NCBI RefSeq assembly: GCF_004342025.1 | Contig: NZ_SLWN01000005.1 | Coordinates: 124,001-188,000, forward strand | Direction: 5' to 3' | Source: Kribbella steppae | GTDB taxonomy: Bacteria > Actinomycetota > Actinomycetes > Propionibacteriales > Kribbellaceae | DNA: 64,000 nt | Part shown: positions 53,996-62,095 of the stretch, piece by piece | How positions within the stretch are numbered: the first letter of the stretch is position 1 | Layout: every line of letters starts with the position of its first letter | The notes under the pieces: model-generated | What the model was told of the DNA's origin: nothing | The model's input: the letters and a program-made list of their open reading frames with translations, nothing else | The model's database searches: none | Translations under genes and position numbers: made by a program

Positions 53996-54012
53996 AACGA
54001 AACGGTTTCGTT
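53996..54012. promoter_or_regulatory. Operator of the TetR-DHA2 operon
   Basis: AACGAAAC-G-GTTTCGTT is a perfect palindrome with a one-base centre, 35 bases upstream of the tetR-type GTG. Sequence and position fit a TetR operator, so autoregulation of the regulator-exporter operon is likely. Confidence 0.7.
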
Positions 54013-54092
54013 TCATCGATCACTCTACGACTCATGTGAAGGCATGCACAAAGGATTTTGGCAGGATTCTTCGAGTGGCGTAGGTCACTCTC

Positions 54093-54115
54093 CGTACCAG
54101 TCGACGACTGGTACG
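54093..54115. repeat. Perfect 23-bp inverted repeat
   Basis: CGTACCAGTC (54093-54102) and GACTGGTACG (54106-54115) flank GAC. It lies in the 272-base gap between the TetR-type gene start and the DUF4229 gene end, both on the minus strand. It may be a second operator, a terminator for the cytochrome operon or an unrelated protein site. No gene is credible in the rest of the gap. Confidence 0.6.
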
Positions 54116-54233
54116 CCGCCACCAGACGGGACCGTGAACATGAACTGGTGGGCCTGGACGGGTTATTGCCTGTCCGAGCCCACCAGGAGGTGTTCCAGCC
54201 CTCGACGGCTACCCGTCGGCGGACTGCCGCGCG

Positions 54234-54485
54234 TCAGTCGTCGTCTTCGGCGCTGCGGGCCTGCTCGATGCGCCGGGACATCTTCTCCGCGCGCTGCTCG
54301 ATCTTGCCGGCCAGGCGGTCGCGGGCGGCGCGGAGGACGAAGATCGACAGGATGGAGGAGACGATCAGGGCCAGCAGCAACAACGGGAAGGCGGTCAGCC
54401 AGTTGTTCAGGGCGAACCACAGCACGGCGAAGCAGGCGGCGAACAGGGCCGCCCGCAGGCCGGTGTAGATCGCGAACTCCTTCAT
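54234..54485 (-). CDS. DUF4229 domain-containing small membrane protein
   Basis: The 83-residue protein has two membrane helices (about 8-27 and 31-52) followed by a charged helix, RDRLAGKIEQRAEKMSRRIEQARSAEDDD. This is the DUF4229 pattern found in actinobacteria next to cytochrome c or menaquinone genes. Function unknown. It starts one base past the stop of ccsB and is the last gene of the operon. Confidence 0.85.
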   Translation of the reverse strand: MKEFAIYTGLRAALFAACFAVLWFALNNWLTAFPLLLLALIVSSILSIFVLRAARDRLAGKIEQRAEKMSRRIEQARSAEDDD

Positions 54486-54486
54486 C

Positions 54487-55491
54487 TCACACCCCAGCGT
54501 AGGAGTGCAGACCGGAGACCAACAGGTTCACTCCGACGAAATTGAAGATGAAGACGAACCAGCCGACGATCGCGATCGTCGCGGCCCGGCGACCACGCCA
54601 GCCCGCCGTCGCCCGCGCGTGCAGGTAGGCGGCGTACACCACCCAGGTGACCAGCGACCAGACTTCCTTCGGGTCCCAGCCCCAGTAACGGCCCCAGGCG
54701 TACTCGGCCCAGATCGGCCCGGCCACCAGGACGCCGAACGTCCAGAGTGGGAAGGCGAACGCCAGCACCTTGTACGCCGTACCGTCCATCGCCTCGGCAC
54801 TCGGCAGCCGCCGCAGCGAGGCGGACATGGTCCCACCGGCCAGCACCCGCCGCTCGGCCCGAGCCTTGATCAGATAGAGCACCGACACCAGTCCACCAAC
54901 CGTGAACGCACCACCGGAGATCGCGGCCGCAGACACGTGGATGACAAGCCAGTACGAGTGCAGTGCCGGCACGAGCGGCCCGGCCGGGGTGTAGAGCGCG
55001 AGAGTCGCGAGACCCAGTACTGCGGCCACCACCAGCGTGACGCCGAGACCCAGCCACTGCAGGCGGTAGCGGTGCACGAAGAGCAGGTAGACCGCGGCGA
55101 CCGCGAGCGACGCCGTGATCGAGAACTCGTACATGTTGCCCCACGGCACCCGATCGGCCGCGAGACCACGAGTGACCACCCCGCCCAGGTGCAGCACGAA
55201 CGCCAGCCAGGTCAGCAGCAGCCCGATGCGGCTGGCCGCCTCCATCCGCTCCGTCCGGCTCTCGCCACCATCGTCAGCGACGCTGTCGGCAGACCCACTC
55301 GAGACCTGCTCGGAGCCCTCGGCCGCGACCAGCACCTCGACCTTCTCCTCGACTGAAGCAGTGGCGGCCTTGGTCGACACAGTCCGGCCCACGGCCCATT
55401 CGAGCGCGTGCGACACCATCGCCAGTGCGTAGATGACAGTGGCAGTCGGGACCAACAGGTTGGAGACTTGCGCGAAGGTCTCCGGGCTCAT
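54487..55491 (-). CDS. ccsB: Cytochrome c biogenesis protein CcsB/ResC (CcsA-type haem handling)
   Basis: The 334-residue membrane protein belongs to the system II cytochrome c synthase, which moves haem to the outside and attaches it to apocytochromes with ResB. The tryptophan-rich haem motif is WGRYWGWDPKEVWSLVTW, and WGNMYEFS is also typical. Residues about 45-75 are a polar insert. About eight membrane segments are present. Its start overlaps the resB stop. Gene naming varies between ccsA, ccsB and resC. Confidence 0.93.
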   Translation of the reverse strand: MSPETFAQVSNLLVPTATVIYALAMVSHALEWAVGRTVSTKAATASVEEKVEVLVAAEGSEQVSSGSADSVADDGGESRTERMEAASRIGLLLTWLAFVLHLGGVVTRGLAADRVPWGNMYEFSITASLAVAAVYLLFVHRYRLQWLGLGVTLVVAAVLGLATLALYTPAGPLVPALHSYWLVIHVSAAAISGGAFTVGGLVSVLYLIKARAERRVLAGGTMSASLRRLPSAEAMDGTAYKVLAFAFPLWTFGVLVAGPIWAEYAWGRYWGWDPKEVWSLVTWVVYAAYLHARATAGWRGRRAATIAIVGWFVFIFNFVGVNLLVSGLHSYAGV

Positions 55492-57065
55492 GGCTGCTCC
55501 TGCTTACTCGATGGAACTGGTCTCAGGCTGTCGGTGATGGCCTGGAGTTCGTCGCCGAGGCCACGCTCGGGTCCGCGGTCCAGGCCCGCGACCTCGACCA
55601 CGGTACGCCCGTCCTCGGTCCGGACGCGCACCCAGGTACGGCGGGGATGCACGAACAGTGATCCCATCAGCCCGAGGATCGCGAGCAGAATGCCGGCCAG
55701 GGCGAGGTCCGTGCCCGGGGTGTGGCTGACCTGCAGCTTCACCCAGCGGCTGTACCCGTCGAAGGTGATCGAGCCCATCTTGTCCGGCAACGTGGTGGTC
55801 TGCCCCGGCGCCATCTGGAACCGCAGCTTGTCGCCGTCCTTCTCGAACTGGGTCAGCTTCGACTTGTCCAGTTGGTACACCGACTCCGGCTTCCCGGTCT
55901 CCGGCTGCGGCCGGCCGTAGTACGCCGTCATCACCAGCTCGGGGTTCAGGTCGTCCGGGAACACCGAGACCGGACCACGCTGGTCGATCACCGCGGTCGG
56001 CAGGAAGAACCCTTCGAAGCCGAGCTGGGCCGGCCGGGCGTCCGGTGCCTTGATCACACCGAACGACGAGAAGTTGCCGTCCTGCGGCAGGAACGGGGCC
56101 GGACCGGAGAACGCGATCTTCCCGTCCCCGTCCCGCACCGTCACCTTCGGCGCGTAGCCGTGGCCGAGCAGGTAGACGCTGCTTCCGTCCAGCTTGAGTG
56201 GGTGGTTCACCCTCAGGTCGTACGACTCCTCCGGCGCGTCCGGCGACTCCTGGTAGGTCAGCTGCGCGTTGAACTCGCGGGCCGCGCCGCGTTGCGGGCC
56301 GTCCTCCTGGAACTTCACCTGGAAGTCCTTCACCGTCAGCGAGAACGGCGGCAGGTTGTCCTCACTGAACACCCGGCCCGGCACGAAGTCGTCGTACTGC
56401 GCCAGCGAGTTGGAGAAACCGTTGCCCACGACAACCAGTACGGTGCCGCGGTAGCCGAACAGCGAACCCCAGGCGACGCCGATCAGCGCCAGGATCAGGG
56501 AGAAGTGGAAGAGCAGGTTGCCGGCCTCACGCAGGTAACCGCGCTCCGCTCCGATCGCACCGTCGTACGCCTCGACCCGGAAGCGGCGCTTGCGAAGCTC
56601 GCGGGTGGCGCGCTCGAGCATGTCGCCGGACTCGTCGACGGTGAAGCTCTGGTAGCCGGGCAGCCGGTTCAGGTTGCGCGGCGGCTTCGGCGGCCGGGCC
56701 CGGACGGCCTTCAGGTACACGCCGAGCCGGGGCACCACACACCCGATCAGGGAGATGAACAGCAGCAGGTAGATGGCCGAGAACCAGGCCGACTTGTAGA
56801 CGTCGAACAGCCCGAGCTTGTCGTAGATCGGCCCGAGTGTCTTGTGCGCCTCGAGGTAGTCCGCCACCTTGATCGGGTCGATCGCGGTCTGCGGGATGAG
56901 CGATCCCGGGACGGCGCCCAACGCCAGCAGAAGGAGCAGCACCAGGGCCGTCTTCATCGACGTCAACTGACGCCAGGTCCAGCGCAGCCACCCGACCAGG
57001 CCCAGCGCCGGCGGCTCGTTGGGCGGCTCCGGCGGCGCGGCGGCGCGATCCTTGACCTCGGTCAT
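55488..57065 (-). CDS. resB: Cytochrome c biogenesis protein ResB
   Basis: The 525-residue protein has three N-terminal membrane helices (SMKTALVLLLLLALGAVPGSLIPQ, FSAIYLLLFISLIGCVVPRL, LLFHFSLILALIGVAWGSLFGY) and a large external domain. A final helix lies near 470 (LALAGILLAILGLMGSLFV). This matches ResB/Ccs1, the apocytochrome chaperone of system II. Starts with ATG one base after the ccdA stop and overlaps ccsB. Confidence 0.94.
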   Translation of the reverse strand: MTEVKDRAAAPPEPPNEPPALGLVGWLRWTWRQLTSMKTALVLLLLLALGAVPGSLIPQTAIDPIKVADYLEAHKTLGPIYDKLGLFDVYKSAWFSAIYLLLFISLIGCVVPRLGVYLKAVRARPPKPPRNLNRLPGYQSFTVDESGDMLERATRELRKRRFRVEAYDGAIGAERGYLREAGNLLFHFSLILALIGVAWGSLFGYRGTVLVVVGNGFSNSLAQYDDFVPGRVFSEDNLPPFSLTVKDFQVKFQEDGPQRGAAREFNAQLTYQESPDAPEESYDLRVNHPLKLDGSSVYLLGHGYAPKVTVRDGDGKIAFSGPAPFLPQDGNFSSFGVIKAPDARPAQLGFEGFFLPTAVIDQRGPVSVFPDDLNPELVMTAYYGRPQPETGKPESVYQLDKSKLTQFEKDGDKLRFQMAPGQTTTLPDKMGSITFDGYSRWVKLQVSHTPGTDLALAGILLAILGLMGSLFVHPRRTWVRVRTEDGRTVVEVAGLDRGPERGLGDELQAITDSLRPVPSSKQEQP

Positions 57066-57066
57066 C

Positions 57067-57810
57067 TCACACCGCCGACCCGAAGTTGCTGACCCACTGC
57101 CTGAGGTCGGCGGTCATCGAATCCCACACTCCCGTCAGCAGCAGCAGTCCCACCGCGATCATCAGTACGCCGCCGATCCGGATCACCAGCAACTGGTGGG
57201 CCCGGACCCACGCCACCGCGCCCAGCATCCGCCGGAACGCCAGCGCCGCGATGATGAACGGAATACCCAGCCCGAGGCTGAACACCAAGGCCAGCGTCGC
57301 ACCCCGCCCGGTGCTGCCCTCGGTCGCGGCCAGGGTCATCACTGTCCCGAGCGTCGGCCCGATACACGGCGTCCAGCCGAACCCGAACAGTACGCCGAGC
57401 AACGGCGCCGCCGCGATCCCGACGGCCGGCACCCGGTGCACCCGCAGATCCTTCTGCAGGAACCCGAACCCGCCGAGGAACACCAGACCCAGTACGACGG
57501 TCGCCGCACCGAGCACCCGGGTGATCACAGTCTGGTGCTCGAGCAGCGCATCACCGGCGGCCCCGAAGACGACGCCGGTGAGGATGAACACGGCCGAGAA
57601 CCCGGCGACGAACAACGCGGTCCCGGCCAGCATCCGCCCACGCCGTTCCGACCCGAGCTCGGCCGCGGACAGCCCGGTGACGTAGGACAGATAGCCAGGC
57701 AGCAGTGGTACGACGCACGGCGAGAAGAACGAGATCGCACCGGCCAGCACCGCGATCGGCAGTGCCACCAGCATCGAGCCCGTCATCGACTCCGCGAACC
57801 ACTCACCCAT
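57067..57810 (-). CDS. ccdA: Cytochrome c biogenesis protein CcdA
   Basis: The 247-residue protein has six membrane segments with the paired reactive cysteines in FFSPCVVPLLPGYLSY and FGWTPCIGPTLG. It passes reducing equivalents across the membrane to the thioredoxin-like protein encoded just upstream (tlpA/resA type), keeping apocytochrome cysteines reduced. Six bases separate it from that gene. Length and motifs are normal. Confidence 0.95.
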   Translation of the reverse strand: MGEWFAESMTGSMLVALPIAVLAGAISFFSPCVVPLLPGYLSYVTGLSAAELGSERRGRMLAGTALFVAGFSAVFILTGVVFGAAGDALLEHQTVITRVLGAATVVLGLVFLGGFGFLQKDLRVHRVPAVGIAAAPLLGVLFGFGWTPCIGPTLGTVMTLAATEGSTGRGATLALVFSLGLGIPFIIAALAFRRMLGAVAWVRAHQLLVIRIGGVLMIAVGLLLLTGVWDSMTADLRQWVSNFGSAV

Positions 57811-57816
57811 CGGCTA

Positions 57817-58389
57817 TCAGCCCGCGTCCTTCACCATTCCGAGCAGCGTCTGCTTGGTCACGGGCCCGAGGACCCGGGACGCGACCTTGCCGTCCTTGTC
57901 GATCACCAGCGTGGACGGGATCGAACTGGCCGAGATCTTCTGACCGCGGAACTTCAGCAGCAGCTTGCCCTGCGGGTCGTAGACGCTCGGGTACGGGATC
58001 TTGAACACCTCGACGAACCTCTTCGGCGCCGCCGTGTCCAGGTCGCGGGTGTTCAGCCCGATGAACTGCACCGACGAGCCGAGCTCGGTGGCCGCCTCGC
58101 CGAACGCGGGCGCCTCCTCCCGGCACGGCCCGCACCACGATCCCCACACGTTCAGTACGACGACCTTGCCGGCCGCGTCGGCCAGCTTCCACGGCTTGCC
58201 GTCCAGTGTCGTACCGCCGAAGTCGGGCGCCGCCGTGCGCTCACCCGGTGGGAACGACGCCACCCGGCCGTTGCCGCTGACGAAGCCGGTCTGCCCCTGC
58301 CGGCTCTCCGACGCCTGCTGGCCCGAGCTGCAGGCCGTCGCCGCCAGCAACAGTGCGGCGACGGCGAACGTCGTACGACGGAAGGACAT
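57817..58389 (-). CDS. TlpA/ResA-type membrane-anchored thioredoxin
   Basis: The 190-residue protein begins with a signal sequence ending in a lipobox-like AATAC (Cys20), so it is probably an exported lipoprotein. The thioredoxin active site is WGSWCGPCREEAP, followed by the cis-Pro in SIPSTLVIDKDG. It likely reduces apocytochrome c with electrons from CcdA. The ATG at 58389 shares one base with the preceding stop (TGATG). Confidence 0.92.
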   Translation of the reverse strand: MSFRRTTFAVAALLLAATACSSGQQASESRQGQTGFVSGNGRVASFPPGERTAAPDFGGTTLDGKPWKLADAAGKVVVLNVWGSWCGPCREEAPAFGEAATELGSSVQFIGLNTRDLDTAAPKRFVEVFKIPYPSVYDPQGKLLLKFRGQKISASSIPSTLVIDKDGKVASRVLGPVTKQTLLGMVKDAG

Positions 58390-59039
58390 CACGCGCCGCC
58401 GACGAACTTCTTCGTGTTCTTGACCGGCAACAGGTCCTTGGCCGGCTCGGCGTACCCGACCGAGACGATCGACTCGCCGTGGAAGGTGAACGAGGTCAGG
58501 CTGGCCAGACTGCACTGCCGCTTGCGCGGGTCGTGCGGGAGCCGGCGGCCCTCGATCGCGGACCGGACGATCCAGATCGGTAGCTGGTGCGACACGATCA
58601 GTGCCTCGTGCCCGGCCGCCTTCTGCCGGGCGGTCTCGATCGCGTCCCGCATCCGGCGGACGAGCTGCTGGTACGGCTCACCCCAGGACGGCTTGATCGG
58701 GTTGCGCAGCAACCACCAGGCGCTCGGATTCCTCAGCGCGCCGTCGCCGACGCCGAACTTCTTGCCCTCGAACAGGTTCGCCGCCTCGATCACCCGCTCG
58801 TCGATATCCGGGGTCAGCCCGAACACCTTGGCGATCGGTTCCATCGTCTCCTGGGCCCGCTCCAGCGGCGAGCTGACCAGGTGGACGATGTCGCGGCCCT
58901 TCACGTGCTCGGCCACTCGTTCCGCCATGGTGCGGCCGAGCTCGGACAGGTGGAAGTCGGGGATCCGGCCGTAGAGCACCCCGGTCGGGTTGTGCACCTC
59001 GCCGTGACGCATCAGGTGCACGACCGTCGTTTCGGTCAC
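58389..59039 (-). CDS. Histidine phosphatase family protein (phosphoglycerate mutase-like)
   Basis: The 216-residue protein has the catalytic RHGE motif (HLMRHGEVHNP), SSPLERAQETMEPIA and the second histidine in ALIVSHQLPIWIVR. It belongs to the branch that sits beside hemL and ccdA in actinobacteria (Rv0525 type), whose substrate is unknown. I used GTG 59039, five bases after AAAGGG; ATG 59054 has no ribosome-binding site. It links hemL to the cytochrome genes in one operon. Confidence 0.88.
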   Translation of the reverse strand: MTETTVVHLMRHGEVHNPTGVLYGRIPDFHLSELGRTMAERVAEHVKGRDIVHLVSSPLERAQETMEPIAKVFGLTPDIDERVIEAANLFEGKKFGVGDGALRNPSAWWLLRNPIKPSWGEPYQQLVRRMRDAIETARQKAAGHEALIVSHQLPIWIVRSAIEGRRLPHDPRKRQCSLASLTSFTFHGESIVSVGYAEPAKDLLPVKNTKKFVGGA

Positions 59040-59071
59040 CGCTGCCCTTTCCATCAGTTCGATACAGTCGT

Positions 59072-60394
59072 TCAGTTCTGTACTGCGGCTGCCGCGCGGG
59101 CGGCCGGAGCCAGGGCGGACTCGAGCTCGGCCAGCGCGTCGTCGTCGATGGCGCTACTGACGAACCAGGCCTCGAACGCACTTGGCGGCAGGTAGACGCC
59201 GGCGTCCAGCATGGCATGGAAGAACGCCGCGAACCGGGGCAGCACCTGGGCATTCGCACCGGCGAAGTCCCGGATCTCGGCAGGTCCCTCCGAGGACTCC
59301 ACGAAGAAGACGCTGAAGAGGTTCCCGGCCGCCTGGATGACGTGCGGCACACCTTCCTTGTCCAGCGCGGTGGCGACCAACCGCTGGATGGTCGCCGAGG
59401 TCTCGTCGAGCCTGGCGTAGACCTCGTCGGTTGCCAGCCGCAACGTGGTCAGACCGGCCGCGGTGGCGACCGGGTTCCCGGACAGCGTGCCCGCCTGGTA
59501 GACGGAGCCCTCCGGTGCCAGGTGAGCCATCACGTCGGCCCGCCCGCCGAACGCAGCCGCCGGGAAACCACCGCCCATCACCTTGCCGAACGTCATCAGA
59601 TCCGGCTGTACGCCGTCCACGCCGTACCAGCCGGAGCGGGTGATCCGGAAGCCGGTCATGACCTCGTCGCTGATGAACAGCGCACCGTTGTCCTTACACA
59701 CCTTGGCCAGGAAGGCGTTGAAGTTGTCCCGCGGCGGTACGACGCCCATGTTGCCCGGCGACGCCTCGGTGATCACGGCCGCGATCTGGTCGCCGTACTC
59801 GGCGAAGGCGGCGGTGACGGCGGGCTGGTCGTTGTACGGCAGCACGATCGTGTCGGCCGTGGTGGCCTCGGTGACGCCCGGCGTACCAGGAATGCCGAGG
59901 GTGATGACGCCGGAACCGGCCTGGGCCAGCAGTGCGTCCACGTGGCCGTGGTAGCAGCCGGCGAACTTGATGATCTTGGCGCGACCGGTGAATCCGCGGG
60001 CCAGCCGGAGCGCGGACATGGTCGCCTCGGTCCCGGACGACACCAGCCGGACCTTGTCCACCGGTGTCCGGTCGACGATCTCCTCACCGAGCAGTACCTC
60101 GGTCTCGGTCGGAGTCCCGTACGACGTACCGCGGGAGACCGCGGCCTGGACGGCGGCGGTCACCTCCGGATGGGCGTGGCCGAGCAGCATCGGCCCCCAG
60201 GAGCAGACCAGGTCGAGATAGCGATTGCCATCGACGTCGGTGATGTGACATCGGTCACCCGATGCCATGAAACGCGGCACGCCGCCGACGGCGCGGAACG
60301 CACGCACGGGAGAGTTGACCCCGCCCGGGGTGACTGCGGAGGCCCTGTCGAAGAGCGCGGCGGACTGTTCTGTGTGGTCGGGCACGGCCGCCAT
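59072..60394 (-). CDS. hemL: Glutamate-1-semialdehyde 2,1-aminomutase
   Basis: The 440-residue PLP enzyme makes 5-aminolevulinate for haem. It has the start [23 protein letters not shown], the PLP-binding [37 protein letters not shown] and the Schiff-base lysine in [12 protein letters not shown]. It is the first gene of the haem/cytochrome c maturation operon and lies 254 bases from the divergent transglycosylase gene. Length is normal. Confidence 0.96.
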   Translation of the reverse strand: MAAVPDHTEQSAALFDRASAVTPGGVNSPVRAFRAVGGVPRFMASGDRCHITDVDGNRYLDLVCSWGPMLLGHAHPEVTAAVQAAVSRGTSYGTPTETEVLLGEEIVDRTPVDKVRLVSSGTEATMSALRLARGFTGRAKIIKFAGCYHGHVDALLAQAGSGVITLGIPGTPGVTEATTADTIVLPYNDQPAVTAAFAEYGDQIAAVITEASPGNMGVVPPRDNFNAFLAKVCKDNGALFISDEVMTGFRITRSGWYGVDGVQPDLMTFGKVMGGGFPAAAFGGRADVMAHLAPEGSVYQAGTLSGNPVATAAGLTTLRLATDEVYARLDETSATIQRLVATALDKEGVPHVIQAAGNLFSVFFVESSEGPAEIRDFAGANAQVLPRFAAFFHAMLDAGVYLPPSAFEAWFVSSAIDDDALAELESALAPAARAAAAVQN

Positions 60395-60479
60395 TCTCCC
60401 CGACCGGCCAGCCGGTCGGACCGGCGGGCAGGGCCAACCGGCTCCGACGGACTTGCGATCAGGGGTTCACAGGTACGTT

Positions 60480-60539
60480 GTTACGCGCCAGTATGGGTAC
60501 CCGGTGACTGCTCGTACACGGTCTCGTCCGGCGCGTAAC
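60480..60539 (+). other. Structured leader element upstream of the lytic transglycosylase gene
   Basis: GTTACGCGCC (60480-60489) and GGCGCGTAAC (60530-60539) are exact inverse complements enclosing 40 bases that contain GGGTACCC. CGTTAGACCAATAACG just downstream can form another hairpin. The element ends 109 bases before the start codon. It could be a cis-acting RNA or a DNA operator. It does not match the ydaO/c-di-AMP riboswitch pattern I know from similar genes. Confidence 0.45.
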
Positions 60540-60648
60540 CCACGCACGGGGCGGACGTTAGACCAATAACGACGGCGACCGATCAGACGAAATGACGTGT
60601 CCGCAGCGTGGGGCCGGGCAGGTCGATGAGTCACGGAGGGGATCATCG

Positions 60649-61998
60649 ATGGCGAAGGGCAAGCGCCGCGCCACGGGTAACGGATGGCGTCAGGTGGCGC
60701 CGTTGATCCCGTTGGCGTTGTTCGCTAGCGCGTTCACCGTCAGCGCCACGGACGATCCGGCAGTTGCCACCGCCTCGCTGGAGCAGGGACTGTCCGGCAA
60801 GGATCCGGTCGTCGTACCCGCCAAACCGATCACCGCGCCGGCCAACGTGCCGGTGCCGGGTGTGGTCGGCCACGGTGTCGACCCCGGCGAGCAGCCGACC
60901 CAGGTCGTCTCCGGCCTGTCCCGGAACGGGATCCCGACCCTGGCTCTGAAGGCGTACTCCCGGGCCCAGCAGGTAATGGCCCAGGTCGACCAGGCCTGCA
61001 ACCTGCCGTGGACGCTGGTGGCCGCGATCGGCCGGGTCGAGTCGAACCACGGCCGCTTCGGCGGGAACGCGCTGAACTCCCAGGGCGTCGCCGTCCCGGG
61101 CATCTTCGGCCCCCGGCTGGACGGCGTCAGTACGGCGCGGATCACCGACACCGACGCGGGTGCGTTCGACGGTGACGGCGCCTTCGACCGCGCGGTCGGC
61201 CCGATGCAGTTCATCCCGGGCACCTGGCGGTCGATGGCTGTGGACGGCGACGGCGACGGTGTGCGCAACCCGCAGGACATCGACGATGCGGCGATGGCGA
61301 CCGCGGTCTACCTGTGCTCCGGCAAGACCGACCTGTCCAAGGCGAGCGATCTGAACTCGGCCGTCCTGCGCTACAACCACTCCCAGCAGTACGCCGACCT
61401 GGTGCTGAGCATCGCCAAGGCGTACGCCGGCGGCAGCTGGATCGCGGTCGGCAACGGGACCGAGGACGACGACCAGGGCATCGACCGGGCAGGCGACCAG
61501 ATCGGTGACGAGCTCATCGACGCCCCGGCCGACGACAACCTGCCGCAGGCGGTGGACAACCCGACCTACCCGTCCACGGTGAAGCCGACGCCGTCGACCA
61601 GCGGCAAGCCGAGCACGGATCCGACCAGCCCGCCGTCGACCACCAAGCCGACGACGAAGCCGACCACCAAGCCGTCGACGGACGACCCGACCGTCCCGAC
61701 ACCGAAGCCGCCCAAGCCGACGACGCCGAGCGCGCCGGGTCTGGCGACCCTGCAGACCGCCGCCGGCCTGATCGTCGGCACGGTCGGCAGCACGGTGACC
61801 GAGCTGACCAAGGCGACGCAGTACTGCCAGGCCGAGATGGCGAAGGTGACCATCACCAAGCCGTCGCAGGAGCAGCTGCAGAAGTGCGTCACGGCCTACC
61901 AGACCGGCGGCACCAAGGCCGTCGACCAGGTCATCCGCAACCTGCTGTCCCTGCTCGGGCTGCTGGGCATCCTCGGTGGAGGCCTGGGCGGAAGCTGA
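60649..61998 (+). CDS. Secreted lytic transglycosylase (SLT/MltB-type)
   Basis: The 449-residue precursor has an N-terminal signal/anchor (VAPLIPLALFASAFTVSA). The transglycosylase domain spans about 110-280, with catalytic Glu in AAIGRVESNHGRFGG and the motifs AVGPMQFIPGTW, DIDDAAMATAVYLC and LRYNHSQQYADLV. A Pro/Thr/Lys-rich linker (about 305-365) precedes a small C-terminal domain with two cysteines and a Leu/Gly-rich hydrophobic end. It cleaves peptidoglycan glycan strands outside the cell. ATG 60649 is eight bases after GGAGGG. Confidence 0.9.
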   Translation: MAKGKRRATGNGWRQVAPLIPLALFASAFTVSATDDPAVATASLEQGLSGKDPVVVPAKPITAPANVPVPGVVGHGVDPGEQPTQVVSGLSRNGIPTLALKAYSRAQQVMAQVDQACNLPWTLVAAIGRVESNHGRFGGNALNSQGVAVPGIFGPRLDGVSTARITDTDAGAFDGDGAFDRAVGPMQFIPGTWRSMAVDGDGDGVRNPQDIDDAAMATAVYLCSGKTDLSKASDLNSAVLRYNHSQQYADLVLSIAKAYAGGSWIAVGNGTEDDDQGIDRAGDQIGDELIDAPADDNLPQAVDNPTYPSTVKPTPSTSGKPSTDPTSPPSTTKPTTKPTTKPSTDDPTVPTPKPPKPTTPSAPGLATLQTAAGLIVGTVGSTVTELTKATQYCQAEMAKVTITKPSQEQLQKCVTAYQTGGTKAVDQVIRNLLSLLGLLGILGGGLGGS

Positions 61999-62045
61999 CC
62001 TACTGACCGGCGCGCCTGCCCCCACCCCTCCCTGGGCGCGCCTCT

Positions 62046-62095
62046 GGCGACGCCACGGAGCACCTCCCCCCGGCTTCGTGGCGTCGCCCTTTTTT
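62046..62095 (+). terminator. Intrinsic terminator with T-run
   Basis: GGCGACGCCACGGAGC (62046-62061) pairs with GCTTCGTGGCGTCGCC (62073-62088) with one mismatch around an 11-base loop, followed by six T residues. It is the only classical T-tailed terminator in the window. The stop of the convergent peptidase gene lies in the T-run. Confidence 0.92.

Noticed and set aside
53850..54122. Small minus-strand open frame over the TetR operator region
   Set aside because: It overlaps the operator and the start of the TetR-type gene and has no coding character.
60395..60648. c-di-AMP (ydaO) riboswitch
   Set aside because: Expected for a lytic enzyme gene in actinobacteria, but I could not match the conserved core sequences; only generic hairpins are visible.
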